From contig CAZFJC010000009.1 in the NCBI GenBank assembly GCA_964518765.1, positions 29,584-93,583 on the forward strand: 64,000 nt of DNA. The letters are read 5' to 3'. Under the pieces are notes generated by a model, which worked only from the letters and a program-made list of their open reading frames with translations, was not told the DNA's origin and did no database searches. The stretch is from CAZPNX01 sp964518765 (GTDB taxonomy: Bacteria; Edwardsbacteria; AC1; EtOH8). Positions 8,613 to 17,342 of this stretch are shown here, piece by piece. Both the position numbers and the translations under genes were made by a program. Each line of letters opens with the position of its first letter. Positions within the stretch are counted from its first letter, which is position 1.

Positions 8613-11435
8613 ATGCCGCGCCAATCCATAATTATCAAGGGGGCCCGGGAGCATAACCTCAAGAACATCGATCTGGAGATACCCCGTGACCGGCTGGTGG
8701 TGATCACCGGCCTATCCGGATCGGGCAAGTCCTCCCTGGCCTTCGACACCATCTACGCCGAGGGTCAGCGCCGCTACGTGGAGTCGCTGTCGGCCTACGC
8801 CCGACAATTCCTGGGCCTGATGGAGAAGCCGGATGTAGACTTCATCGACGGCCTGTCGCCGGCCATCGCCATCGAGCAGCGCTCCGCCTCCAAGAACCCA
8901 CGCTCCACCGTGGGCACGGTCACCGAGATCCACGACTACCTGCGGCTGCTGTTCGCCCGGGTGGGCCGGCCCCACTGCCCCAAGTGCGGCCGCCCCATCA
9001 GCTCCCAGACGGTCCAACAGATCACCGACGACATCGTCTCCCGGCCCGAGGGCACTCGGGTCCAGATTCTGGCCCCCATGGTGCGCAGCCGCAAGGGCGA
9101 GTACCGGGAGCTTTTCGACCGCCTGCGCCGCCAGGGGTTCGTCCGCGCCCGGGTGGACGGCCATGCCGTCGAGGTGGACTCGGCCCCGGCCCTGGACAAA
9201 AACCGCAAGCACCGCATCGAGGCGGTGGTGGATCGGCTGACCCTGGGGCCTAAGTCCCAAAAAAGGGTGGCCGACTCGGTGGAGATCGCCCTGAAGCTTT
9301 CCGATGGCCTGGCCACCGCAGTCTACGATGATCGGGAGGAGGTCCTCTACTCCGAGAAGCTGGCCTGCCCCGAGTGTCAGGTGTCGCTGGGCGAGCTCTC
9401 GCCCCGGATGTTCTCCTTCAACAGCCCCTTCGGCGCCTGCCCGGCCTGCTCCGGCCTGGGCACCAAGATGGAGATCGACCCCGAGGCCCTGGTGCCCAAC
9501 CCCGACCTGACGGTCAACGAGGGGGCGGTCTCGGCCTGGGGCGACCCCATGAACCACTGGATCGGCACCCAGCTGGAGGCGGTGGCCGAAGCCTACGGCT
9601 TTTCTCTGGACACCCCCTGGAAGGACCTGCCCCCCAAGGCCCGGCAGATAATCCTAAACGGCACCGACCGGGAGATCAAGGTCCGCTACCAGTCCGAGGA
9701 CAGATCCAACGTCTACCAGTTCTCCCGCAAGTTCGAGGGCGCCATTCCCAACCTGATGCGCCGCTACCGGGAGACCGACTCCGACTATGTCCGCTACGAC
9801 ATCGAAAAGTACATGTCGGTCCAGCCCTGCCCGGCCTGCGGCGGCGCCCGGCTAAAGCCCGAATCCCTGGCCGTCAAGCTATCCGACCGCTCCATCCATG
9901 AGATTTCGCGGCTCTCGGTAAAGGAGGCTAAAAAATTCTTCGGCAACGGGCTAAAGCTTTCGGAGAAGGAACGGACCATCGCCCGCCAGGTGCTCAAGGA
10001 GATCAACGCCCGGCTGGGCTTCCTGTCCGACGTCGGGCTGGATTATTTGACATTGGACCGGTCGTCCGAATCCCTGGCCGGAGGCGAGGCCCAGCGCATC
10101 CACCTGGCCACCCAGATCGGGGCCTCGCTCACCGGGGTCCTCTACGTGCTGGACGAGCCGTCCATCGGCCTGCACCATCGGGACAACGTCCGCCTTTTAA
10201 ACACCCTGATGCGCCTGCGCGATCTGGGAAACACAGTGCTGGTGGTGGAGCACGATCGGGACACCATGCTGGCGGCCGACTGGCTGGTCGACCTGGGCCC
10301 CGGGGCCGGAGAGAAGGGCGGCCAGGTGGTGGTGGCCGGGCCGCCAAAAAAGGTGGTGGCCTGCCCCGAATCGCTGACCGGGCTCTACTTGGCCGGCAAG
10401 CGCAGCATTCCGGTCCCGAAGAAGAGGCGGCCCGGCCTGGGCAAGCACCTGGTGGTCTGCGGCGCCGCCGAGAATAATCTGAAAAAGATTGACGTCCCCT
10501 TCCCTTTGGGCAAGCTGGTCTGCGTCACCGGAGTCTCCGGATCGGGCAAGAGCACCCTGGTCAACGACATCCTCTATAGGGCTTTGGCCCAGCACCTGAA
10601 CCGCTCCCGCACTCAGCCTGGCAAACATTTACGGATCGACGGCCTGGAGCATATCGACAAGGTCATCAGCATCGACCAGAGCCCCATCGGCCGCACCCCG
10701 CGCTCCAACCCGGCCACCTACATAGGACTGTTCACCTACCTGCGCGAGCTGTTCTCGCTGACCCACGAGGCCAAGATGCGGGGCTACAAGGTGGGCCGGT
10801 TCTCCTTCAACGTCAAGGGCGGGCGCTGCGAGGCCTGCGAGGGCGACGGCATCGTCAAGATCGAGATGCACTTCCTGCCCGACGTCTACGTCCCCTGCGA
10901 AGTCTGCAAAGGCAAGCGCTATAACCGGGAGACCTTGGAGGTGCAGTACAAGGGCAAGAACATCTCCGAGGTGCTGGAGATGACGGTGGACCAGGCGGCC
11001 GAGTTCTTTGCCAACATCCCCAAGATCGCCAGAAAGCTTTCGACCCTGGCCGATGTCGGCCTGGGCTACATCCACCTGGGCCAGCCGGCCACCACCCTCT
11101 CCGGCGGCGAGGCCCAGCGGGTGAAGCTGTCGGCCGAGCTGTCCAAGATCGCCACCGGCCGCACCCTGTACATACTGGACGAGCCCACCACCGGCCTGCA
11201 CTTCGAGGACGTCAAGATGCTGCTGGCGGTGCTGCAGCGCCTGGCCGACAAGGGCAACACCGTCATCGTCATCGAGCACAACATGGACGTCATCAAGTCG
11301 GCCGACTGGATAGTGGACCTGGGGCCCGAGGGCGGGGACCAGGGCGGGACGGTGGTGGCCCAGGGAACGCCGGAGCAGGTGGCCGCCTGCGCGAAATCAT
11401 ACACCGGCCAGTACTTGAAGAAAGAATTGGCCTAG
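8613..11435 (+). CDS. uvrA: Excinuclease ABC subunit A (UvrA)
   Basis: DNA-damage recognition ATPase of nucleotide excision repair. About 940 residues, the usual length. There are two ABC ATPase modules: Walker A GLSGSGKSS early and GVSGSGKST in the second half, with signatures SGGEAQRVKLSAEL and LAGGEAQRIHLATQ. Zinc-finger cysteines are visible (CPKCG, CPECQ...CPACSG, CEACEGDG...CEVCKGKRY). The ATG at 8613 is supported by the upstream promoter and a GGAGGT at 8591-8596, somewhat far away. It is monocistronic, with its own promoter and terminator. Confidence 0.97.
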   Translation: MPRQSIIIKGAREHNLKNIDLEIPRDRLVVITGLSGSGKSSLAFDTIYAEGQRRYVESLSAYARQFLGLMEKPDVDFIDGLSPAIAIEQRSASKNPRSTVGTVTEIHDYLRLLFARVGRPHCPKCGRPISSQTVQQITDDIVSRPEGTRVQILAPMVRSRKGEYRELFDRLRRQGFVRARVDGHAVEVDSAPALDKNRKHRIEAVVDRLTLGPKSQKRVADSVEIALKLSDGLATAVYDDREEVLYSEKLACPECQVSLGELSPRMFSFNSPFGACPACSGLGTKMEIDPEALVPNPDLTVNEGAVSAWGDPMNHWIGTQLEAVAEAYGFSLDTPWKDLPPKARQIILNGTDREIKVRYQSEDRSNVYQFSRKFEGAIPNLMRRYRETDSDYVRYDIEKYMSVQPCPACGGARLKPESLAVKLSDRSIHEISRLSVKEAKKFFGNGLKLSEKERTIARQVLKEINARLGFLSDVGLDYLTLDRSSESLAGGEAQRIHLATQIGASLTGVLYVLDEPSIGLHHRDNVRLLNTLMRLRDLGNTVLVVEHDRDTMLAADWLVDLGPGAGEKGGQVVVAGPPKKVVACPESLTGLYLAGKRSIPVPKKRRPGLGKHLVVCGAAENNLKKIDVPFPLGKLVCVTGVSGSGKSTLVNDILYRALAQHLNRSRTQPGKHLRIDGLEHIDKVISIDQSPIGRTPRSNPATYIGLFTYLRELFSLTHEAKMRGYKVGRFSFNVKGGRCEACEGDGIVKIEMHFLPDVYVPCEVCKGKRYNRETLEVQYKGKNISEVLEMTVDQAAEFFANIPKIARKLSTLADVGLGYIHLGQPATTLSGGEAQRVKLSAELSKIATGRTLYILDEPTTGLHFEDVKMLLAVLQRLADKGNTVIVIEHNMDVIKSADWIVDLGPEGGDQGGTVVAQGTPEQVAACAKSYTGQYLKKELA

Positions 11436-11448
11436 TCGATCCCAATAA

Positions 11449-11494
11449 AAACAGAGAGCTCCGCTTTAAGATGGAGTTCTCTCTGTTTTTTCTT
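11449..11494. terminator. Bidirectional terminator between uvrA and queG
   Basis: ACAGAGAGCTCC (11451-11462) pairs with GGAGTTCTCTCTGT (11473-11486), followed by TTTTTCTT on the plus strand and preceded by AATAAAAA, which gives a T tract on the minus strand. It separates the convergent uvrA and queG genes. Confidence 0.85.
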
Positions 11495-11500
11495 ATGTTA

Positions 11501-12535
11501 TCATTCTCGACTTAACTTACTAAGCGCCCACTCCGCATGCTCCCTTACCTCCGGGCTGCGGCTGTTCCTGGCGGCCTCTTCCAGGGCCGGGACGGCGGCC
11601 CGGTCGCCGATGTTCCCCAATGCCACGGCCGCGTTGCGCTGGATGGCCCCGAAGCTCACCCAGCTTTCGGCCATCTGGTTGCCGCTATATCTTTTACGGA
11701 AATCCCTTTCGTCCATCCCCAAAATCGGTATCAGCGGCAGGCTGGGGCCCACCCGGCCGCAACTAGATTTTTTATTTGTCGGCCTGGCCTTTTTATTCAG
11801 CGGACAGGCGTCCTGGCAGATGTTGCACCCATATAGCCGGTCGCCCCAAAACTTTCTGACCTCCTCGGGAAGAGTCATCTGCCGGCTGGACATCCACTGC
11901 AGGCACCGGCTCGAATCCACCACCCCGGGCTCCACGATGGCCCCGGTGGGGCAGGCGTCCACGCAGGCCCAGCAGTCGCCGCAGCCGTCCGGCACCGGTT
12001 CGTCCGGCTCCAAATCTAGGCCCGAGACCAGCAGGCCGAGGACAATCCAAGAACCGAACTCGGAGGTGGTGATCAACCCGTGCTTCCCGTACCACCCCAC
12101 CCCGGCCCGCGCCGCCAGCGGTTTCTCGGCCAGCCTGCCGTTGGAAAATATCTTACACTGTAATAAACCGCCCAGCTCTTTTTCCAACCTGCCGGCTACG
12201 GCTTTGAGCCTGTCCCTGGTGTCCTGGTAGTAGTTGCTCCAATCGTAGCGGGCTATTCGTCCGTGCGGCTCGCCGGGCTTGCCCAGCGATTCCGGGCCGG
12301 ACTCCAGGTAGCAGTTGGCCACGACCAGGACCGACCTGGCGCCGGGGAGTTCGGAGCTTGGATCGAACCTTGGCTCGATGCCCTCGACATCCCAGTTGGG
12401 CTTGAGCCCCCGTTTCACCTGCTTTCTGGCCCGCTCCAGAGCCCCGGTGTCCTGCCCGGCCGGGGCGATACCGGCCGCGTCCAGCCCTGCCTCCAGGGCC
12501 AGTGACTTGACGAAGACCGCACTTATCCGCTTCAC
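11501..12535 (-). CDS. queG: Epoxyqueuosine reductase QueG
   Basis: Cobalamin- and iron-sulfur-dependent enzyme for the last step of queuosine synthesis on tRNA. 344 residues. The 8Fe-8S ferredoxin module is intact (CGDCWACVDACPTGAI and CNICQDACPLNKK). A C-terminal HEAT/PBS-like repeat (GNIGDRAAVPALEEAAR) is typical of the family. The start overlaps the stop of the upstream TPR gene by four bases (ATGA), making queG the last gene of the TPR/kinase operon. No metabolic link to that operon is obvious. Confidence 0.95.
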   Translation of the reverse strand: MKRISAVFVKSLALEAGLDAAGIAPAGQDTGALERARKQVKRGLKPNWDVEGIEPRFDPSSELPGARSVLVVANCYLESGPESLGKPGEPHGRIARYDWSNYYQDTRDRLKAVAGRLEKELGGLLQCKIFSNGRLAEKPLAARAGVGWYGKHGLITTSEFGSWIVLGLLVSGLDLEPDEPVPDGCGDCWACVDACPTGAIVEPGVVDSSRCLQWMSSRQMTLPEEVRKFWGDRLYGCNICQDACPLNKKARPTNKKSSCGRVGPSLPLIPILGMDERDFRKRYSGNQMAESWVSFGAIQRNAAVALGNIGDRAAVPALEEAARNSRSPEVREHAEWALSKLSRE

Positions 12536-13548
12536 GAGCCTGACTTCATTCTTTCGATCTCCTCAGCCAGGCTTTGCCAGATCCGCCGGTGCTCCGCCGC
12601 TTTCTCCCCGTCTCCGGACGCCTCATACGCCTTGGCGTAGGCCTGGTGCAGGGCGATCCTCAGCTTCCGATCGCCGATCTTGGGCTCCAGCATCCTGGCC
12701 AGAGACAGCAGCTCCAAGCTCTCATTGACGTGTTCCGGGTCGGCCAGCATCTCGGCGGTGTGCACCAGGGCCGCCATCTCGGTGGCCACGTCGTCCACCT
12801 CCCGGGCTATCTCGATGCTTTTCCCCCAGACCTCCATGGCCCGCTCCTTCTGGCCCATGTCCCGGTAGGAGAGCCCCATATCGAACCAGGTGGCGGCCTC
12901 GGCCTGGCGGTTGCCGTACTCGGGGAAAACGGCCAGGGCCTGGCGGCAGCAGTCCAGCGCCTTCTGGGGCTGGCCGCCGGTACGGTAGATGCTGGAGAGG
13001 TTGATCAGGGTCATGGTGGCGTATTGCACCTCGCCCAGCTCCCGGAACAGGACCAGCGCCTGCTGGTAGTATCCGGTGGCCTGGTCTTCCAGGCTCATGG
13101 CGTAATGGACGTTGCCCAGGTTGTTGAGGGCCGAGGCCTGCATCAGCCGGTCCCCGGATTCACGCGATTTTTCAAGCACCTCGGTGTACGAGGAGGCCGC
13201 GGCCTGCAGGTCCCCGGTGCGTCGGTGTATGTTGCCGATGATGTTGGCCACCCTCAGCGCCTTGGCTTCGTCCTTCAGCTCGTGGAAGAGACGCAGGGTC
13301 TCCCTCTCGTCCTCCATGGCCCGGCCGTGCTCCGAGACCAGCAGGTAGCAGTTGCCCCTGGTCCTGAAGGCCTCGGCCAGGCCCCTCTGGTACTCGAGGC
13401 GGCGCGACAGCTCCAGGGCCCGGTCGCACAGCTCGATGGCGCCCCGCGGGTCCTTCTCCCTCAGCTCCACCGCCAGCCGGTTCATCAGGTCAGCCTTGGC
13501 CGGGCCGTCGGCCATGGCCTCCAATTTGGTTTTCAGCTCAGGCTCCAC
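12532..13548 (-). CDS. TPR-repeat protein, paralogue family member
   Basis: 338 residues of MalT/Rap-like tetratricopeptide repeats (ALNNLGNVHYAM, TLINLSSIYRTGGQPQKAL), with no signal peptide or membrane segment. The N-terminus follows a signature shared with three other proteins of this operon: an L..M.D.P.KADLM..LA.EL pattern. It is clearly paralogous to the gene at 17339-18388, sharing the layout, length and last repeats. It lies 15 nt after the histidine-kinase gene and overlaps queG by four bases. I infer cytoplasmic protein-protein interaction with the kinase. Confidence 0.75.
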   Translation of the reverse strand: MEPELKTKLEAMADGPAKADLMNRLAVELREKDPRGAIELCDRALELSRRLEYQRGLAEAFRTRGNCYLLVSEHGRAMEDERETLRLFHELKDEAKALRVANIIGNIHRRTGDLQAAASSYTEVLEKSRESGDRLMQASALNNLGNVHYAMSLEDQATGYYQQALVLFRELGEVQYATMTLINLSSIYRTGGQPQKALDCCRQALAVFPEYGNRQAEAATWFDMGLSYRDMGQKERAMEVWGKSIEIAREVDDVATEMAALVHTAEMLADPEHVNESLELLSLARMLEPKIGDRKLRIALHQAYAKAYEASGDGEKAAEHRRIWQSLAEEIERMKSGS

Positions 13549-13563
13549 TTGCCGTTCCCGCCC

Positions 13564-14439
13564 TCAGCTCCCGACGGCCATCGGCAGGGTGAAGCTGATG
13601 CCCGTGCCCTCGCCCACCCGGCTCTTGACCGATATCCTACCACCATGCGCCGTCACGATGGCCTTGACGATGGACAGCCCCAGACCCATCCCGGTCTGGC
13701 GCCTGGCGGCATCGGTGCTTTCCACCTGGAAGAAGCGGTCGAAGATCCTGGGAATGGCTTCCTCGGGGATGCCGATGCCGGTGTCTGTAACCACGATTAC
13801 CACCTGTCCCTCGGCGGGGCTGGCCTCGGCCGTTACCCTTATGATTCCCTTCTCGGTGAACTTGATGGCATTCACCAGCAGGTTATCCAGCACCTGGGCG
13901 ATGCGGCCCCGGTCGGCGTTGACGGCGACATCCTCTGCCACCTCGGCGACGGCCTCGAGCCCCTTCCTCTCCAACATCACCCTCTGCCCCCCCAGCACCT
14001 CATCTACCAAGGGCTTGAGCGGGAACGGCTCTGGGTCCACCGTCAGCTTGCCGGACTCCAGCCTGGTGAAATCCAGCAGGTCCGAGATCTGCCGGTGAAG
14101 CTTCTTAAGGCTCCGCGACATAGCATCCACCGCCCTGGCCTGCTCGTCGGTGAGCGGCCCCAGCTTGCCGCTCTGCAGGTACTCGTTATATCCTAGCAGG
14201 ATGGTCAGAGGGGTCTTCAGCTCGTGGGAGACGGTGCCGATGAAGTCGCTCTTGAGGCGGTCTAGCTCCAAAAGCTCCAGGTTGGACTGGTTGAGCCGAT
14301 CGTAGGCCGCTGACATGTCCTCCAGCTCCCTCTCTAGCCTGTCCAGCCTGGCCCTCAGGGCGTCGCCTTCTTGAGGCCGGGGATCGGCGGGCCCACTTCC
14401 GCCTGAAGCGACATTTGAATTGGGTATACCTTTCCTCAT
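13564..14439 (-). CDS. Soluble sensorless histidine kinase
   Basis: 291 residues. A short unstructured N-terminus and a coiled coil (about 25-62) lead into a HisKA domain with phospho-acceptor His72 (TVSHELKTPLTILLGY). The HATPase domain follows: N box LLVNAIKFTEKG, G1 DTGIGIPEE, F box region and G2 GMGLGLSIVKA. There is no membrane segment, PAS, GAF or receiver domain, so it must take its signal from a partner. It sits between TPR genes, adjacent to the stop of the upstream one. A cognate response regulator is not visible in the window. Confidence 0.93.
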   Translation of the reverse strand: MRKGIPNSNVASGGSGPADPRPQEGDALRARLDRLERELEDMSAAYDRLNQSNLELLELDRLKSDFIGTVSHELKTPLTILLGYNEYLQSGKLGPLTDEQARAVDAMSRSLKKLHRQISDLLDFTRLESGKLTVDPEPFPLKPLVDEVLGGQRVMLERKGLEAVAEVAEDVAVNADRGRIAQVLDNLLVNAIKFTEKGIIRVTAEASPAEGQVVIVVTDTGIGIPEEAIPRIFDRFFQVESTDAARRQTGMGLGLSIVKAIVTAHGGRISVKSRVGEGTGISFTLPMAVGS

Positions 14440-15792
14440 CTATTTCGCTCCCGGCCCTTGGGCCAGCCTTTTCAGCCTGAGCCTTATCCGGCGCAAACCT
14501 TCCCAGATGCGGCCCAGAACCTCCCTCTCCGCCCCGGGAAACTTGATGATAATCTCGGGGAAATCGTCATTGCCCAGGTGGTCCGGCGGACTTTTGGGCT
14601 CCTCCCTGGCCTCCCGCAGGCATAGGGCGTGCTCGGCCATCTGGTTGAACTCGCGGCAGACGTTCTCCGCCTTCAGCCTCAGGCTCCTAGCCTGATCTTC
14701 CCTGACGCTGGCCGCCAAGCTTTCGCCGCCATCGGCCGCGGATTCGCCCCCAAACCGGTGCAGCTCGTACTCCTCGATATTGGACGAAAGCATCTCCACC
14801 AGGCTCCCGAAGTACCGGAAGCGGAACTGCAGGGCTCCAGCCAGGTCGCCCCTGGCCTCGTGGTTGTCGGCGAACTCCTGGTAGAGGGACCGCAGAACGT
14901 TCTGGTCTCCCAGCTTCTCTGCTAGGGGCAGGGCGTGTTCGGCATACTCCAGGGCGGTGTCCAGCTCGTTGGTCAGGTTCTTGAGCTTGGCCAACAGGGT
15001 CATAACGTAGACCTCCATGACGGCGTTGCCGCCGTCGACCGCCAGGTCCATGGCCTTCATCAGGCATTCGTAAGATTGGTTGTATTCTCCGGAGTCGCGG
15101 TGGAGGTTGGCGATGTTGATCCAGCTGTGCACCTGGGAGAAGCGGTCTCCTATCTGCTGGCGGATGGCCAGGCTTTCCTTGAGGTGCTCCATGGCCCCCT
15201 GCCGGTCCCCCAGCGTCTTCATACATAGCGCGATGTTGCTCAGAGCGTGGGCCACGTTGCGGCTGTCCCCGACCCTCTCCAGGATCTCCAGGCTCCGCTG
15301 GAAGTGCTCCAGGGCCTTTTCGTTGTCGTCCAGGCTCCGGAAGGTCAGCCCGATATTGTTGATGACATAGGCCCGGATCATCTCGTCATCCGAACCAGCT
15401 AGGATCTCCAGCGCCCTCTGGAAGTGCTCCAGGGCTACCCCCAGGGCCCCCATCCTGGTGTAGGCCAGCCCGATGTTGTTCAGACACCTGCCGGCCTCGC
15501 GGGCATCCCCCAGCTCTCGATACATGGCCAGGGCCTGCAGGCCGCAGCTGACCGACCGGGGATAATCCCCCAGCTGCTCGTATATGGCGCCTGTTATCCT
15601 GGTGGCCGAGGCCAGGCTCTGGCTGAGCTGTAGCCTTTGGCTGAGCTGGGACGCCTTCTCCGCCTGGGCCAGGGCCTGAATAGGGTCGGTGCTCTGGTAG
15701 AGCCCGGCCAGTTCGATCAGCAGATCGGCCCGCTCCGGCGAATCGGGAAGGTTTTCGAGGATTGCTTGGATTTCCTGTATTCGGTTTGACAC
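14440..15792 (-). CDS. TPR-repeat protein with C-terminal charged domain
   Basis: 450 residues. The N-terminal signature LPDSPERADLLIELAGLY is shared with its neighbours, followed by about eight 40-residue TPR units with NNIGL/SNIAL/INIANL turns. From about residue 340 the repeats give way to a charged region of unknown fold. The gene begins two bases after the previous TPR gene and ends immediately before the kinase start, so stoichiometric production with the kinase is likely. It is a candidate sensor or adaptor for the kinase; this is inference from position. Confidence 0.75.
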   Translation of the reverse strand: MSNRIQEIQAILENLPDSPERADLLIELAGLYQSTDPIQALAQAEKASQLSQRLQLSQSLASATRITGAIYEQLGDYPRSVSCGLQALAMYRELGDAREAGRCLNNIGLAYTRMGALGVALEHFQRALEILAGSDDEMIRAYVINNIGLTFRSLDDNEKALEHFQRSLEILERVGDSRNVAHALSNIALCMKTLGDRQGAMEHLKESLAIRQQIGDRFSQVHSWINIANLHRDSGEYNQSYECLMKAMDLAVDGGNAVMEVYVMTLLAKLKNLTNELDTALEYAEHALPLAEKLGDQNVLRSLYQEFADNHEARGDLAGALQFRFRYFGSLVEMLSSNIEEYELHRFGGESAADGGESLAASVREDQARSLRLKAENVCREFNQMAEHALCLREAREEPKSPPDHLGNDDFPEIIIKFPGAEREVLGRIWEGLRRIRLRLKRLAQGPGAK

Positions 15793-15794
15793 TG

Positions 15795-17342
15795 CTAGTT
15801 GGCGTGTTTTTTTGCTTTGGTTTCCATTACCAATAAAGCACGCTGCTCCCAGTATGTCAGCCCCATGGATCGGAATTCCTCAGCCGATCGGTTGAGCTGC
15901 TTGTTCGCTTCTTCTTCATCGCCACACCTTGCCAGCATGGTCCCCCATCTCAATATAACGTGCGCTGCCAGGTAAGGCCGTTGACATGAACGGTACAAGC
16001 TGGCTGCCTGGCTGTAACATTCGCCGGCTCCGGCGGCCTCGCCGTTGTGTTCATTATAGATTCCCTGGGCTTCGAACCATCTGGCCTGTTTATATGGCGA
16101 GCCAGAGCCGACGGCCTCATCCACCCCCATCCAAATCTCCTCGCGGGCTGTCGCCTGTTCGCCTAGGTGGATCCTGGCTATGGCCAGAAAGCGCTTGGCC
16201 TCATCCTTTATCGGTGAAGTATCACGCATTCCAACAAGCCGCAACGCCTTCTCAAAGGATCCTTTGGCGGCGGCATAGTCGCCCTTGACCATCTGGGCCT
16301 CCCCTTTCATGAGAAGATAGCCTGCGGTCTGCTCATCTCCTCCCTTGTCTTTTATGATCTTTTCGGCTTCCTCCAGGATTTCCAGGGCAGCAGCCCCATC
16401 GCCCTTCATACAGAACAGCTTTCCCCGGGCCGCAATGTTTTCCGCCTCTTCCTTACGGAACCCCATTTGGCGGAAAAGGTCTCGCGACTGCTCATATGAT
16501 GACATGGCCCCGTCGATCCGGCCTAGGCAGGTCAGAATGTTCCCGATGCCGTTCAGGCTGAAGGCTTGACCATGGATGTCCCCGATATGCCTCTGCAAAC
16601 TCAAAGCGCGTTCGAATAGGGAAAGGGCTTGCTTCAGCAGTTCCTGGTCCTGTAGTATTATCCCTAAGTAGTACAGACATTTCGCCTGCCCCCCGATGTT
16701 GCCGATCTGCTCGTGCAGATACAGGGAACTCTCGAACAGCTTCTGTGCCTCATGGCTGTTCCCCAGCTCGTACTGGCTGGCGCCCATATTGTACAGGGTG
16801 GAAGCCTCGCCCAGCCGGTCATTCAGCCGTCGCCTTATATTCAGCGATTCCCCGTCGCATTCGTCCGAAAGCCGGTGTTCCCCGCGGCAAAAGTGAATCA
16901 TGCCGATGTTGTGCAAAGCCATGGCCACGTTCCGCTCGTCACCCAGGCTTTGGAACAACTCTTTGGATCGTTGCAGGGTTTGCATGGCGTCATCAAACAT
17001 CCTCCGGTCCTTGAGGATGACGCCCAGGTTGTTCAGGCAGGTTGCCTGGCCGTATTTGTCGCCGGACTTCTGCCTGAGTATTAGGGCGCGCTCTATATGT
17101 CGTCGCGACTGGTCGAATTCGCCGACGTTATAGAGCACGGTCCCGATGCAGTTGAGGCTGGCTGCCTCCCGGTCTTCTTTGTTCAATACCTGGGCTACTT
17201 TTAGGCTTCTTTTGGCCTCGGCCAGGGCCCTTCTACTTTCCCCGGTGATTTTCAATACTTCCGCGATTCCTATCAGCAGGCCATGGAAAACCTCAGCCTG
17301 ATCAGATCTCCCCCGGAATCGATCTTCTCCTTTCGTGTTCAT
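15795..17342 (-). CDS. Long TPR-repeat protein
   Basis: 515 residues, the longest of the set, with TPR repeats almost throughout (CLNNLGVILKDRRMFDDAMQ, FSLNGIGNILTCLGRIDGAM). It lacks the N-terminal P.KADLM signature of its neighbours. By eye its base composition is less GC-rich than the flanking TPR genes, which could mean a later arrival. The start overlaps the upstream gene by four bases (ATGA). Confidence 0.75.
   Translation of the reverse strand: MNTKGEDRFRGRSDQAEVFHGLLIGIAEVLKITGESRRALAEAKRSLKVAQVLNKEDREAASLNCIGTVLYNVGEFDQSRRHIERALILRQKSGDKYGQATCLNNLGVILKDRRMFDDAMQTLQRSKELFQSLGDERNVAMALHNIGMIHFCRGEHRLSDECDGESLNIRRRLNDRLGEASTLYNMGASQYELGNSHEAQKLFESSLYLHEQIGNIGGQAKCLYYLGIILQDQELLKQALSLFERALSLQRHIGDIHGQAFSLNGIGNILTCLGRIDGAMSSYEQSRDLFRQMGFRKEEAENIAARGKLFCMKGDGAAALEILEEAEKIIKDKGGDEQTAGYLLMKGEAQMVKGDYAAAKGSFEKALRLVGMRDTSPIKDEAKRFLAIARIHLGEQATAREEIWMGVDEAVGSGSPYKQARWFEAQGIYNEHNGEAAGAGECYSQAASLYRSCQRPYLAAHVILRWGTMLARCGDEEEANKQLNRSAEEFRSMGLTYWEQRALLVMETKAKKHAN

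Noticed and set aside
11451..11486. LexA-type operator for uvrA
   Set aside because: The palindrome is at the gene end with T runs on both sides and is a terminator.
12574..14196. 540-residue plus-strand open frame opposite a TPR gene and the histidine kinase
   Set aside because: Antisense shadow; the minus strand encodes a clear kinase with H, N and G boxes and TPR repeats.
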